Source: Acidobacteriota bacterium (GTDB lineage: Bacteria > Acidobacteriota > Terriglobia > Bryobacterales > Bryobacteraceae). Taken from it: a stretch of 64,000 bases of DNA. Where the stretch lies: assembly GCA_014584705.1 (NCBI GenBank), contig JACTMJ010000009.1, forward strand, positions 216,928-280,927. Reading direction: 5' to 3'. This document shows, piece by piece, positions 36,237-44,711 of this stretch. The notes beneath the pieces are model-generated. The model saw nothing but the letters and a program-made list of their open reading frames with translations, had not been told where the DNA came from and searched no databases. The stretch's first letter is position 1. Each line of letters opens with the position of its first letter. The position numbers were made by a program, and so were the translations under genes.

Positions 36237-36282
36237 TTTTGCGGAACGAAGCCATAGGCTTTTGCGGAACGAAGCCATAGGC
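36237..36282. repeat. Perfect tandem duplication, 2 x 23 bp
   Basis: TTTTGCGGAACGAAGCCATAGGC occurs as 23 bases at 36237-36259 and is repeated exactly at 36260-36282. It lies in the 139-base gap between the methyltransferase-like gene and apt, upstream of apt, so it could affect apt expression. The second copy may be recent, as no base has diverged. Confidence 0.85.
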
Positions 36283-36309
36283 GGGATACGGAGGGAAGGG
36301 GCACGGGCG

Positions 36310-37005
36310 CTAGCGGCGGACGATGACCTCGCGCAGGTTATCGCGGCTCAGGAAGAACTTCACGCTCTGACAGCGCTCGAACAACTTCTCGATGCTACGG
36401 TTGGTGAACTGGCGATGCGGCCGATCCGTGCCGGTGTCGGCGACGGAGAGTGTTTCCGGGTCGAGGAGTTTGAAGTAGTGGACGGGAACATCCGTAGCGG
36501 AGTTCTCCGAGTGGAATACCGCGAAGAGCACTCCGTTGGGTCGCAGGACCTCAAAAATGCGCCCCACGACGGCGCGCTGCGCGTCCGGCTCCAGCCATTC
36601 CAGGCTATCCCAAAGGAGAATTGCATCAACACTTTGCGGTTCGAAGTTCAAGGAATACTGTAAGAAGTTCCCGATCTTCTCCGGATTCCGCATGCTGATC
36701 GGAGAAGCGTCCGAGCCGAAGATGGTTTCGACGGCGTGCGGAAAGCTCTCGGCGTAGAGGCGGTGCCCCAGGCCGGTAATGAACGTGACGTTCGCCTGGC
36801 AGGCCCCGGAAAAATCGACGATGTTGAGGCCCATCTGATCGCGAATGCTTTCAAAGAATTCGCGGAGCGCGGAACTGGGACGGGGCACGGATGTCGGCTG
36901 CCGCTGGGCGGTGCGACGGCTACGTTGCGGGGAGCGTCCCTCGTCTTCGCCACCGGCGCGAAAACGGTCGATCCAATCTTTGAGGCCATCAAGCATGGTT
37001 TGCAA
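36310..37005 (-). CDS. Methyltransferase-fold (class I-like) protein
   Basis: 231 residues. After a basic Arg/Gln-rich N-terminal segment of about 40 residues comes a Rossmann-like core: NIVDFSGACQANVTFITGLGHRLYAE, then VDAILLWDSLEWLEPDAQRAVVGRIFEVLRPNGVLFAVFHS. The latter is the typical motif IV-VI region of SAM methyltransferases. The first glycine-rich loop is a weak variant (DFSGACQ), so catalytic activity is uncertain. Substrate unknown. It lies between bactofilin and apt on the same strand. Confidence 0.7.
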   Translation of the reverse strand: MQTMLDGLKDWIDRFRAGGEDEGRSPQRSRRTAQRQPTSVPRPSSALREFFESIRDQMGLNIVDFSGACQANVTFITGLGHRLYAESFPHAVETIFGSDASPISMRNPEKIGNFLQYSLNFEPQSVDAILLWDSLEWLEPDAQRAVVGRIFEVLRPNGVLFAVFHSENSATDVPVHYFKLLDPETLSVADTGTDRPHRQFTNRSIEKLFERCQSVKFFLSRDNLREVIVRR

Positions 37006-37096
37006 ACCAATCTATGGCGATGCTGCGCCGGGATAAGAACGCGGCGCGGCGAAAGCAACTTACGCCGCGCCGGAAACTGCCAAGCCGATTTGCCGC

Positions 37097-37708
37097 TTAG
37101 GATTTGCCGCCGCGCACCGGTTCCGCCACGCGAGCGTTGCCTTGTTCCCCGACGGAGGCGGATTTGGCTGGGGAATTCTGGCTTCCTTCGGGCGAGGACG
37201 ACGCCGACGCCGCCGGAGACGGGGTTGCCGGTTTCGGAGCCGGTTTGGGTTCGGGTTTCAGGATGTCGATGTTCCCCTTGAAGTACGCACCATCCTCAAT
37301 TACGATGCGAGCGGTGCGGATGTCTCCCACGAGGCGGGCATCCTTGCGGATTTCCATCTTTTCGAGCGCTTCCACATTGCCTTGGACGTTGCCGAACACG
37401 ACCACCTCCCTTGCTCGAACGGCGGCCTGAATGCGTCCGTTTGGGCCGATGGTGAGCTTGCTTTCCATCAATTCCACGGTGCCTTGAATTTCGCCGTCGA
37501 TATAAAGATCTTCACGGCTGTGAATCTCGCCTTTCACCACCACGGCCTTGCCGACCATGGCCGGGCCATTTGACGCATAGACCGTATTGGGCGTAGGGGC
37601 GGGCGTCGCCACCACCAGGCGCTCGCGCATGGGTTCCGCCGCCGGCGGCGTGTACGGGGGAGCGGGCTCCTCGTCTCTTCCTCTTTGTCTGCTTGACCAC
37701 ATGGACAC
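37097..37708 (-). CDS. Bactofilin
   Basis: 203 residues. The central DUF583 beta-helix core spans about 50-150 (GPAMVGKAVVVKGEIHSREDLYIDGEIQGTVELMESKLTIGPNGRIQAAVRAREVVVFGNVQGNVEALEKMEIRKDARLVGDIRTARIVIEDGAYFKGNI). It is flanked by disordered Pro-rich tails, the usual bactofilin plan. These proteins polymerise without nucleotide and help position cell-wall or chromosome machinery. An AGGAGG ribosome-binding site at 37717-37722 is 8 bases from the GTG at 37708 but 14 from the ATG at 37702, favouring the GTG. Confidence 0.95.
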   Translation of the reverse strand: MSMWSSRQRGRDEEPAPPYTPPAAEPMRERLVVATPAPTPNTVYASNGPAMVGKAVVVKGEIHSREDLYIDGEIQGTVELMESKLTIGPNGRIQAAVRAREVVVFGNVQGNVEALEKMEIRKDARLVGDIRTARIVIEDGAYFKGNIDILKPEPKPAPKPATPSPAASASSSPEGSQNSPAKSASVGEQGNARVAEPVRGGKS

Positions 37709-38024
37709 GTTAGTTACCTCCTGGAAATTCGGCTGCCGGCTGGGAGTCTGATGGAATAGCTGCTGGCGCGAATCTGCTTTGCGGTTGCGTGAAGAAGCCC
37801 GAAACGCAGCGCACCGGAGTTGCCGACTCTTGCGAACGACACTCGTCTGGTTTTTATGGTACTGGCCAATTGGCGCGAACGCAAACGAGCGCGCGGGAAG
37901 TTACGAAAGTTAATTCCGCCCGGCGATTCCGGAAGGAATCCGGCCGGGAGAAACCGGGGCGGCCGGGCGCAGTTTGATGCGCCGAAGCGTTAGAGCGGTG
38001 GCCACGGTCTGAGATAATCAAATC
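37709..38024. other. Divergent promoter region
   Basis: 316 bases between the bactofilin gene (minus) and the GAF gene (plus). It contains the bactofilin ribosome-binding site and must hold both promoters. I see no coding sequence, strong hairpin or recognisable operator. Confidence 0.6.
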
Positions 38025-38645
38025 GTGTCGCGCAATAAAGGACAGGTCGCCGCGCAGCAGAGGGCGGAAAAGCAACTGCTGGTGTTCCAGCAGATCTCGC
38101 GTTTCATGGCAAAGGATCTGCCGGTGCATGACGTGGTGGAAGGCATCGTCCGTCTGGTGATGCAGCATCTCCACTGTGATTCGTGTTTCCTCTACATCAA
38201 GGACGGGGACGAGTTGGCGCTGTGCGCCACCCATGACCGTCCGGTGAGCGAGATTGGGACGATTCGTTTGCGCCTGGACGAGGGACTGACGGGCTGGGTT
38301 GCTCGCGAGCGCCGCTTGCTCGCGCTTCCGCGGGAAGCCTTTCGGGACCCCCGTTTTAAGACCTTCACGAATCTGCCGGAGGACGCATACGAAGCGTTTC
38401 TTTCCGCTCCGGTGATCAGCCTCAACCAGGTGCTTGGCGTCCTGAATGTGCAATACCGCCAGATCCATGATCACTCGGGCGACGACATTGAGTTCCTGAC
38501 GACGGTGGGGGAACTCGTCGGGACCTACCTGCGGATGACGGCAAGCCGGCGCGCGCCCATTCCCGGAAGCGCGTTGGTGGCGGCGGTGCTGGGCGCTCCG
38601 GCGGCGGATGGGCGAATTGCAACTGCCCGGGAGGCGGCACAATGA
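38025..38645 (+). CDS. GAF-domain protein
   Basis: 206 residues from a GTG. A short helix (FQQISRFMAKDLPVHDVVEGIVRLVMQHLHCDSC) is followed by a single GAF domain to about residue 170 (LDEGLTGWVARERRLLALPREAF and SAPVISLNQVLGVLNVQYRQIHDHSGDDIEFLTTVGELVGTYL). There is no output domain. The ANTAR-like or NreA-like single-GAF group is possible. The ligand is unknown. Its stop overlaps the start of the next gene (ATGA), so the two are co-translated. Confidence 0.88.
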   Translation: MSRNKGQVAAQQRAEKQLLVFQQISRFMAKDLPVHDVVEGIVRLVMQHLHCDSCFLYIKDGDELALCATHDRPVSEIGTIRLRLDEGLTGWVARERRLLALPREAFRDPRFKTFTNLPEDAYEAFLSAPVISLNQVLGVLNVQYRQIHDHSGDDIEFLTTVGELVGTYLRMTASRRAPIPGSALVAAVLGAPAADGRIATAREAAQ

Positions 38646-39811
38646 GGAGTGCCGTCGCCGCGACGCTGCTTGCATGGATGCTCTCCTCGCTTGCGTTTGC
38701 CGGGGGCAAGTGGGAGTTACAATACCGTCATGTGGACGCGGAATATGACCTGCGATTGCTCGATATCGCATTTGTCGATGCCAACCGCGGCGTTGCTTCG
38801 GGTGTGCTGAGTTCGCGCAAACGCGACAAGGTAAAGCCCGTGAATCTGGTGACGGCCGATGGCAAGACGTGGACGGTGGTGGAGACGAAGAAGGTCTGCC
38901 AGGATCTGTTTGCACTCCCCGAGGGCATTCTTTATGGAGCCTGCGAGGATGGCATTTACCGCTCCGATGAGATGGGCAAGGATTGGAAGCGCCAGGCGAA
39001 GCTCTCCGGCATCCTCCAGATCTGGTTTCTGAGCGAGCAACGGGGCTTCGCCGTCGGCGAGGAACGTTCCTTTTACGAGACGAGCGATGGCGGAAAGAAA
39101 TGGGCGCCCGTGGAGACGACGCCTAGGCTGACGACCTCGAAGGACTACACGATTCTGAAGCACATCGATTTCGCGAACGCCTCGAATGGGCTGGTTACCG
39201 GATGGAGCCGCGTGCCGAAGAACCGGGAATTTCTACCGGACTGGATGATGCCGGAACGGGCGATGCGGCAGCGCGACACGCCGCACGTGAATTTCATCAT
39301 CGACACTCGCGACGGAGGCGCTACGTGGCGGGCGCAGGAAGTCTCCATGTTCGGAGAGATCGTCGCCGCCAAAATCTCCGGGGACGGCGCGGGGTTGGGC
39401 CTGGTGAACTTCTCGAACGGCTTTGAGTATCCGGCGGAAGTCTTTTCTTTCGGCTGGCCATCGGGGGAGACGGCGCGCGTCTTTCGCGAGAAGCACCGGG
39501 CGGTAACCGACATTGCGCTGCCGGCGCGCGGCCCTGCCTATCTACTGGCGGTGGAGCCTGGCGGCCAATTGTTCTGGAGCCCGATCCCAGGGCGGCTGAA
39601 GGTGCTTGAAAGCGCGGATTTGCGCACGTGGACGGAGATGGAGGTGGACTACCGGGCGTCGGCGACCCGCGCCACGTTCGGAGTGCTGGACGCCGCGAAC
39701 ATCTGGGCGATCACCGATACCGGGTTGATCCTCAAACTGAATCGCGATTTCGCGGCGCTGCCGGAACGCCGGTTGCCGAAGCCTCCGGCGGCCAAACCGT
39801 CCGGGCCGTAA
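38642..39811 (+). CDS. Secreted YCF48/BNR-repeat beta-propeller-like protein
   Basis: 389 residues with a signal peptide (MRSAVAATLLAWMLSSLAFA, cleavage after AFA). The remainder has repeated blades containing a W-x motif and Asp-box like SDGGKKW, DTRDGGATWRAQEV and YRSDEMGKDWKRQ, as in YCF48/photosystem assembly-like and sialidase-like propellers. No enzymatic residues are evident. It overlaps the GAF gene by 4 bases. Function unknown. Confidence 0.85.
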   Translation: MRSAVAATLLAWMLSSLAFAGGKWELQYRHVDAEYDLRLLDIAFVDANRGVASGVLSSRKRDKVKPVNLVTADGKTWTVVETKKVCQDLFALPEGILYGACEDGIYRSDEMGKDWKRQAKLSGILQIWFLSEQRGFAVGEERSFYETSDGGKKWAPVETTPRLTTSKDYTILKHIDFANASNGLVTGWSRVPKNREFLPDWMMPERAMRQRDTPHVNFIIDTRDGGATWRAQEVSMFGEIVAAKISGDGAGLGLVNFSNGFEYPAEVFSFGWPSGETARVFREKHRAVTDIALPARGPAYLLAVEPGGQLFWSPIPGRLKVLESADLRTWTEMEVDYRASATRATFGVLDAANIWAITDTGLILKLNRDFAALPERRLPKPPAAKPSGP

Positions 39812-39849
39812 ACGCAGCATCGGAGCTTGAGCACCCGGCGCTTCGCGGC

Positions 39850-41550
39850 CTAACGTGCCGTGTATTGCGGCCAGTTCAGTTCGACGCCCTGACGCGCGAT
39901 CTCCCGCTGGAACTCGTCCAGCTTTTGCTTCTGGTTCCTCACCGCGCGAGGAGAATCTCCTCTCGCCACGCACCATCCTGCCAGATATCCCGCGGATTCC
40001 CCAATGTTCCACTCGACCGGATGCAGGCGGTAACAGCCGTTCGTGAGGTGAGTGACGCCGATGTTCTTGCACGCGGCGATCAGATTTTCCATGCGCTGGG
40101 GGATGAGAGCGCCCAAGGGGATCTGGAAGGGGAGCGAACTGATGTCGATGTAGTTGTCGCCGCCGGTGGAGGGATGAAGATCGATGCGGTAACTGCCAAC
40201 GCCGACGGAATCCGCGAACGTTTCCGCGCGCACTTCGCGTTCCGGAATACCCAGGACGGCGGCGCGCGCTTTCAATCCCACCTGCTTCTCGGTAACGGTG
40301 TACTCCGCGCGGATTCGCCGGGATTCGCGGATGTAGGGGTATTTCGCGAGGCCGTCGGCGGTGCCGGAGACATCTTTGCGGAGTTCGAGCCCTTTCCATC
40401 CCTGGCCACCGTCGGGCCGCGGCGCCTCGGTTTGCAGCCAATAAAGAAGCGAGAGGCTCAACTGCTTTCCGGCTTCGAGGTGGCGGGAATTCTCCGCGTC
40501 ACTCTGCTCGTGGATGCGGCCGAGCCAGTAGTCGTTCTGGGGCCAGTTGATGAGGCTGATATCGGATCCGGTGGCGGTGTCGGTGAAGTTGCGCCTGTCG
40601 CGGATGCGCCGATAAATCCATAGGTTCAACGGGCCGCCGGGAACGGCCTCGCGGGTGGGGTCCACCGTAAGCGTGCGCGGCTCCAGCGTGACGGGATTCG
40701 AGTAGGAGAGGCTGAGCAACTTGCCCGGCCAGGCGGGTTTTAACGCGGGGACATAGTCCCGCCAAAAGCTATACTGGGCGGGCTTTTCGATGGTATGGTC
40801 CTCGCCTTCGCGGTAGCCCAGCGCGAAGCAGACGGTGAAGGCCTGAATGTTGTGGGGCTGCACAATCTCGGGGGCCGTGGGCTCTCCGGTCTGCGCGCGG
40901 GATTCCGCGCCGGTGACGTACTCGGTTCCGGAGATGGGCAACAAGTCGCCCTGATCCGTGGCGTCCAGGAAATATGCGGCTTCCACTTCGACAACGGAAC
41001 CGGTATCGAGCGCCCGCAATTGCACGCGCCGGATGCGGTTGCCGGCCACTTCCGCCTGAACGGGTTTATGCCGCAGCAGGAGGGTCAACTGCCCGCTGCT
41101 GAGGTAGGGCTGGAGCATCGATTCGAGCACTTCGAGACTCACTCGCGGTTCGTGCGTGATGCGGGAGACGGAACCGTTGCCGGGGTTGAGGAACGGCGTG
41201 GCGCGAGCTTCGGCTGTGAGCGGGTAGTGGTCGCGGTAAAACGCTCGCACGGCGTTCCGATAGGTGCGGTAGAGACGCGTGACGCCGGTGTGCTCAATCC
41301 ATGGGTGCTCATCCGGGGGCACCAACTGGGAGGTGAGTTGCCCGCCCACCCAATCCGTCTCCTCGGTCAGGAGCACACGCGCTCCGGTGCGCATTGCCGC
41401 GAGTGCCGCGGCGACGCCACCGGTGCTTGCGCCGATAACGGCGATGTCGACCTTACCGCTGGCGACGCCGAGCGCGCGGAATGCGAAGGGAGCGGAGAGG
41501 CCGGCCTTAAGAAAGCCGCGGCGGGAAAAAGGCTGACGGATTCGATGCAT
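39850..41550 (-). CDS. Tat-exported FAD-dependent oxidoreductase
   Basis: 566 residues. The N-terminus SRRGFLKAGLSAPFAFRALG is a twin-arginine signal. The FAD fold starts with VDIAVIGASTGGVAAALAAMRTGARVLLTEETDWVGGQLTSQ. AYFLDATDQGDLLPISGTEYVTGAES and NLIAACKNIGVTHLTNGCYRLHPVEWNIGESAGYLA are typical of the 'FAD-dependent oxidoreductase, xanthan lyase-like' family. Substrate unknown, presumably a periplasmic carbohydrate or polyol. It is the last gene of a minus-strand run beginning at 48194, but separated by 66 bases from the glycosyltransferase before it. Confidence 0.85.
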   Translation of the reverse strand: MHRIRQPFSRRGFLKAGLSAPFAFRALGVASGKVDIAVIGASTGGVAAALAAMRTGARVLLTEETDWVGGQLTSQLVPPDEHPWIEHTGVTRLYRTYRNAVRAFYRDHYPLTAEARATPFLNPGNGSVSRITHEPRVSLEVLESMLQPYLSSGQLTLLLRHKPVQAEVAGNRIRRVQLRALDTGSVVEVEAAYFLDATDQGDLLPISGTEYVTGAESRAQTGEPTAPEIVQPHNIQAFTVCFALGYREGEDHTIEKPAQYSFWRDYVPALKPAWPGKLLSLSYSNPVTLEPRTLTVDPTREAVPGGPLNLWIYRRIRDRRNFTDTATGSDISLINWPQNDYWLGRIHEQSDAENSRHLEAGKQLSLSLLYWLQTEAPRPDGGQGWKGLELRKDVSGTADGLAKYPYIRESRRIRAEYTVTEKQVGLKARAAVLGIPEREVRAETFADSVGVGSYRIDLHPSTGGDNYIDISSLPFQIPLGALIPQRMENLIAACKNIGVTHLTNGCYRLHPVEWNIGESAGYLAGWCVARGDSPRAVRNQKQKLDEFQREIARQGVELNWPQYTAR

Positions 41551-41616
41551 GATTCGCTATGGAGTGTCCTCAGGGCGAGTGTACCCCATTGTCCGTCATG
41601 TGCCCGCTCGCCCCTT

Positions 41617-42546
41617 TCAGAGGGCACGATTGCGGGTGAACCGGGTTCCGCGCACGGCCGCTTCCCAGAAATACCCGGCCGCGTTCGCGACCTGCCAAAG
41701 AACGAGCAGTGCCACGATTGGCACTGTGCCGTGGTCTCCGCGATGCTCCCGGATCTGCCTTCGCCAGGCGGAAAAATCGAAGACGATTCCGCGTGCCGTG
41801 CGGGCCTCTTCGGCATAGCCGGTGACCCTGGTTCGGTGGTAGTGAAGCGCGCCGCGGCCATAGTTGAAATGTTGCCGCAAGAATCGCCGAAGGCTGAGTT
41901 CGTGGAAATGAAGAATCCGCGCCTCCGGTTTGTAAATCATCGCGTGTCCGCTGTGACGCCAGCGATCGGATAAGCCACGATCTTCACCTCCGGCAAGGCG
42001 GTAGTCCGCATCGAAAGCGCCCACGGCAAGGAGCGCGTCCCGGGATACTCCCAGATTGCTGCTCGTGAAAAAGCCGGCATTGGTGGGGTCTGCATTGTGG
42101 ACGGCGTAGACACGGTCTACGATCATTTGGCTGACTTCGGAATAGAGGTTGTCCGGGAGACCATTCACGGTGTGACCGCCCACCATGGCATCCGGGTTTG
42201 CTTCGAGCGCTTCCAAGAGGATGGGAAGCCAGGCGGGTTCGGGCTCGCAATCATCATCCAGCATCACGATGAATCGAGATTTTGCCAGGGCAATCGCGGT
42301 GTTCCTGCCTACGGCCGGTCCGGAATTCGGCTGGCGACGATGCGTGATGCGAAGCCGGCCCGCGAACGCGTCAAGGACGGGCGCCACCGGTTCCGGACTG
42401 CCATCATCCACGACGACAACTTCGAATTCTCCGTAGGGAAGATCCTGCCGTGTGAGTGCTTGCAGCATACGCTCCAGCCGCTTCGGGCGGTTATAGGTGG
42501 TGACGATCACCGACACTCTGGGGGCTAGAGTTGCGCTGGGCTGCAT
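41617..42546 (-). CDS. Glycosyltransferase family 2 protein
   Basis: 309 residues. GT-A fold with VIVTTYNRPKRLERMLQAL, VVVVDDGS, the metal-binding DXD-like MLDDDCEP and the catalytic GGEDRGLSDRW. A C-terminal amphipathic region (VPIVALLVLWQVANAAGYF) may dock to the membrane. It probably transfers a sugar from a nucleotide donor to a surface glycan or lipid acceptor. It is 18 bases after the dehydrogenase-GT2 fusion gene, so they are in one operon. Confidence 0.92.
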   Translation of the reverse strand: MQPSATLAPRVSVIVTTYNRPKRLERMLQALTRQDLPYGEFEVVVVDDGSPEPVAPVLDAFAGRLRITHRRQPNSGPAVGRNTAIALAKSRFIVMLDDDCEPEPAWLPILLEALEANPDAMVGGHTVNGLPDNLYSEVSQMIVDRVYAVHNADPTNAGFFTSSNLGVSRDALLAVGAFDADYRLAGGEDRGLSDRWRHSGHAMIYKPEARILHFHELSLRRFLRQHFNYGRGALHYHRTRVTGYAEEARTARGIVFDFSAWRRQIREHRGDHGTVPIVALLVLWQVANAAGYFWEAAVRGTRFTRNRAL

Positions 42547-42564
42547 GGGTAGTCAGGATAGGCG

Positions 42565-44682
42565 CTAGATGAAAAGGGCGTCCCTCTCCCGCGGGGGAAT
42601 GTGACGATAGCGATGGAATTCGAGACGGGCCAACTTCTCGCGCGCGCTACCCGTGCCCGCCGCGTAGCCGATCATTTGCCCCGCGCCGTCGACTGTCAAA
42701 CCGAAGAGTAGCGCGAAGAGGACCTTGATTCTCATGCCGGTGCTGACGGGCAGGCTCCGCCAGACAGGTATCGAGCGTAGCAGCCGGACAGCGGGGATCA
42801 AGGGAGACGCGCAGAAATAAAAGAGCCGCTTGCCGATTCCCCAGTTTCGCGAACGCATCCCGGCGAACATGCGTCCGTTAAGGAACTGTGCGTCGGCAAA
42901 CGAATCCGCGAGTGCGAAATTTACGTGCCGGACGACGGCCCGGGGTTCGACGTGAAGAGAAGCGCCGTCGCGCGCGAGGCGCTGATGAAGGAGCGTCTCA
43001 GCGTCAAGCGCCGTCTCGAGTTCGCCGCCCAGCCCGTGGAGCGTCTCGCGTTTATAGCTGCTATTGTGTCCGGGGAGAAAGTCAATGGCGGGGCGGTGAC
43101 CGCCTTCCATCCATGGGCCGTAGCCAGCCAGGAAATCGGCCCAACTGATTGAAGTGTCGGGGTTGGCGTTTCGGACGACGGGGCCGACAACGGCATGCGG
43201 TGCGCGGTGCGCCTCAATGAGCGCGGCTGCCCACTGCGGCTCCGGGAAGCAATGGTCTTCCGCGAACGCGATCACGCGCCCGCGAGCGGCACGCACGCCA
43301 GCGGCATTGCCTTCACTCACACTGCCCACCACCGGTATGCGCACCACACGCGCGGCAAAGAAGCCTTCGACGAGAGCCGGATCTACGTCGAAGGCGCTCG
43401 ATTCCGGGGCTACCAAAATCAGTTCGATCTGGTTGCTCACCGTTTGAGCGGCCAGGTGCCGAAGCGTCGTGCGCAGCTCATGAAACTCTCCGGGAGAGGC
43501 CAGCACCACCGAAAGGGGCGGCCCTTCATGTGGTGCGGGCGGTGCGTAGATGCTTTCTTCCCCGGAGAAGCTCGAAGGTGTCGAGGGAACCGGCACCGCT
43601 GGGTGCAAGAGGATCTCCTGGGAACTCTCCTTGCGCGCGCCACGCAGAAGCTCCTCCTGCTGTGCGCGACGGACGACACGAAGGCTGGCGAGACCGTCGC
43701 TGAAGGTTGCCGCCGGTTCCGCGCCGGTGGCGACGGCGAGTGCGAAGCGTTCCCATTGGCGAAGGTAGCAGGCGGCAAGGTCACCACCACTTAGGGCCGC
43801 GGAGAGCCCGGCGGGGATATCCGCGGCGGAGCGGACTAAACGAGCGACGCGCGCGCCGAGGCCGAAAGCGGGTTGCGTATCGGTGAGTGCCTCGAAGCCC
43901 CAAGCGTCATAGAGCGAGAGCGCGATGCGTCCGCGTTCGCCCACGATCTCCAGTTCCTGGCATTCGAAGCGCCCCTCCACTATGGAGATATCGAGCGCAG
44001 CGCCCTCCGCCGTGCTGAGAGCCAGACGGACATGGCGGCCCGATGGTCCTTCGTCGCTCACGCTTGAACGGACTTCCCGCATCTCTGCGCCGAGCAGAAA
44101 GCGGAGCAGATCGACATGGTGGATGCCGACGTCATCGAGCAGGCTCCCGCCTTCCTCGGGGCGGTGTCGCCAGGATCGCTCCCCGAGCGCGGGTTGGGCG
44201 CGCGCACACCAAAGCGCATGGGCAATTCGCACTTTCCCGATCTGCCGCTCCCGCAACAGAGCCTTGGCGCGCTGTACCAGGCGGTGGTTGCGCAAATGAA
44301 AGCCCACCGCACCCACCAGCCCGGACCGACTTGCGATGGTTTCAAGCTCCTCGGCGTGCGCTTCTTCGAGCGCGAGCGGCTTCTCCACCAGAACATGCTT
44401 GCCAGCGAGCAGCGCCATGCGGGCGAGTTCGAAATGCGTGGCGGGAGGCGTGAGAATGGCTACGGCTTCCACCTCCGGGTGAGCCAGCAGTTCCTGAGCG
44501 GAGGCCGCAAGGCGCGCGTTCGGGAAACCTCTCGCGAACTCATGTGCATTCTGGGGAAGTGCATCGTGCAGGCACGCGATGCGAATGCCGCGGAGCTTCC
44601 TTAGCGCCGGCGCGTGATAGCGGCGGGCGGCGTCGCCACAGCCGATGATTCCTAATCCAACGATTCGCATGGTCTCTGCCAT
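42565..44682 (-). CDS. Gfo/Idh/MocA oxidoreductase fused to a family 2 glycosyltransferase
   Basis: 705 residues in two halves. Residues about 1-345 are a Gfo/Idh/MocA sugar dehydrogenase: Rossmann motif GLGIIGCGDAARRYHAPAL, the cofactor/catalytic EKPLALEEAHAEEL, and GGSLLDDVGIHHVDLLRFLLG. After a Pro/Ser-rich linker (about 350-385), residues about 385-705 are GT2-like, with VIAFAEDHCFPEPQW and NSSYKRETL, closely similar to the neighbouring protein at 44712-45770. There is no stop or frameshift between the halves, so the fusion is genuine. It may modify a nucleotide sugar (for example oxidise it) and transfer it. Confidence 0.85.
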   Translation of the reverse strand: MAETMRIVGLGIIGCGDAARRYHAPALRKLRGIRIACLHDALPQNAHEFARGFPNARLAASAQELLAHPEVEAVAILTPPATHFELARMALLAGKHVLVEKPLALEEAHAEELETIASRSGLVGAVGFHLRNHRLVQRAKALLRERQIGKVRIAHALWCARAQPALGERSWRHRPEEGGSLLDDVGIHHVDLLRFLLGAEMREVRSSVSDEGPSGRHVRLALSTAEGAALDISIVEGRFECQELEIVGERGRIALSLYDAWGFEALTDTQPAFGLGARVARLVRSAADIPAGLSAALSGGDLAACYLRQWERFALAVATGAEPAATFSDGLASLRVVRRAQQEELLRGARKESSQEILLHPAVPVPSTPSSFSGEESIYAPPAPHEGPPLSVVLASPGEFHELRTTLRHLAAQTVSNQIELILVAPESSAFDVDPALVEGFFAARVVRIPVVGSVSEGNAAGVRAARGRVIAFAEDHCFPEPQWAAALIEAHRAPHAVVGPVVRNANPDTSISWADFLAGYGPWMEGGHRPAIDFLPGHNSSYKRETLHGLGGELETALDAETLLHQRLARDGASLHVEPRAVVRHVNFALADSFADAQFLNGRMFAGMRSRNWGIGKRLFYFCASPLIPAVRLLRSIPVWRSLPVSTGMRIKVLFALLFGLTVDGAGQMIGYAAGTGSAREKLARLEFHRYRHIPPRERDALFI

Positions 44683-44711
44683 TTTATGTGCCGCAATATC
44701 GAATGGGCTGT

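Noticed and set aside
36816..37005. Longer or different N-terminus for the methyltransferase-like gene
   Set aside because: Several in-frame Met codons exist (37005 and 36996), but none has a decisive ribosome-binding site, so the longest was kept.
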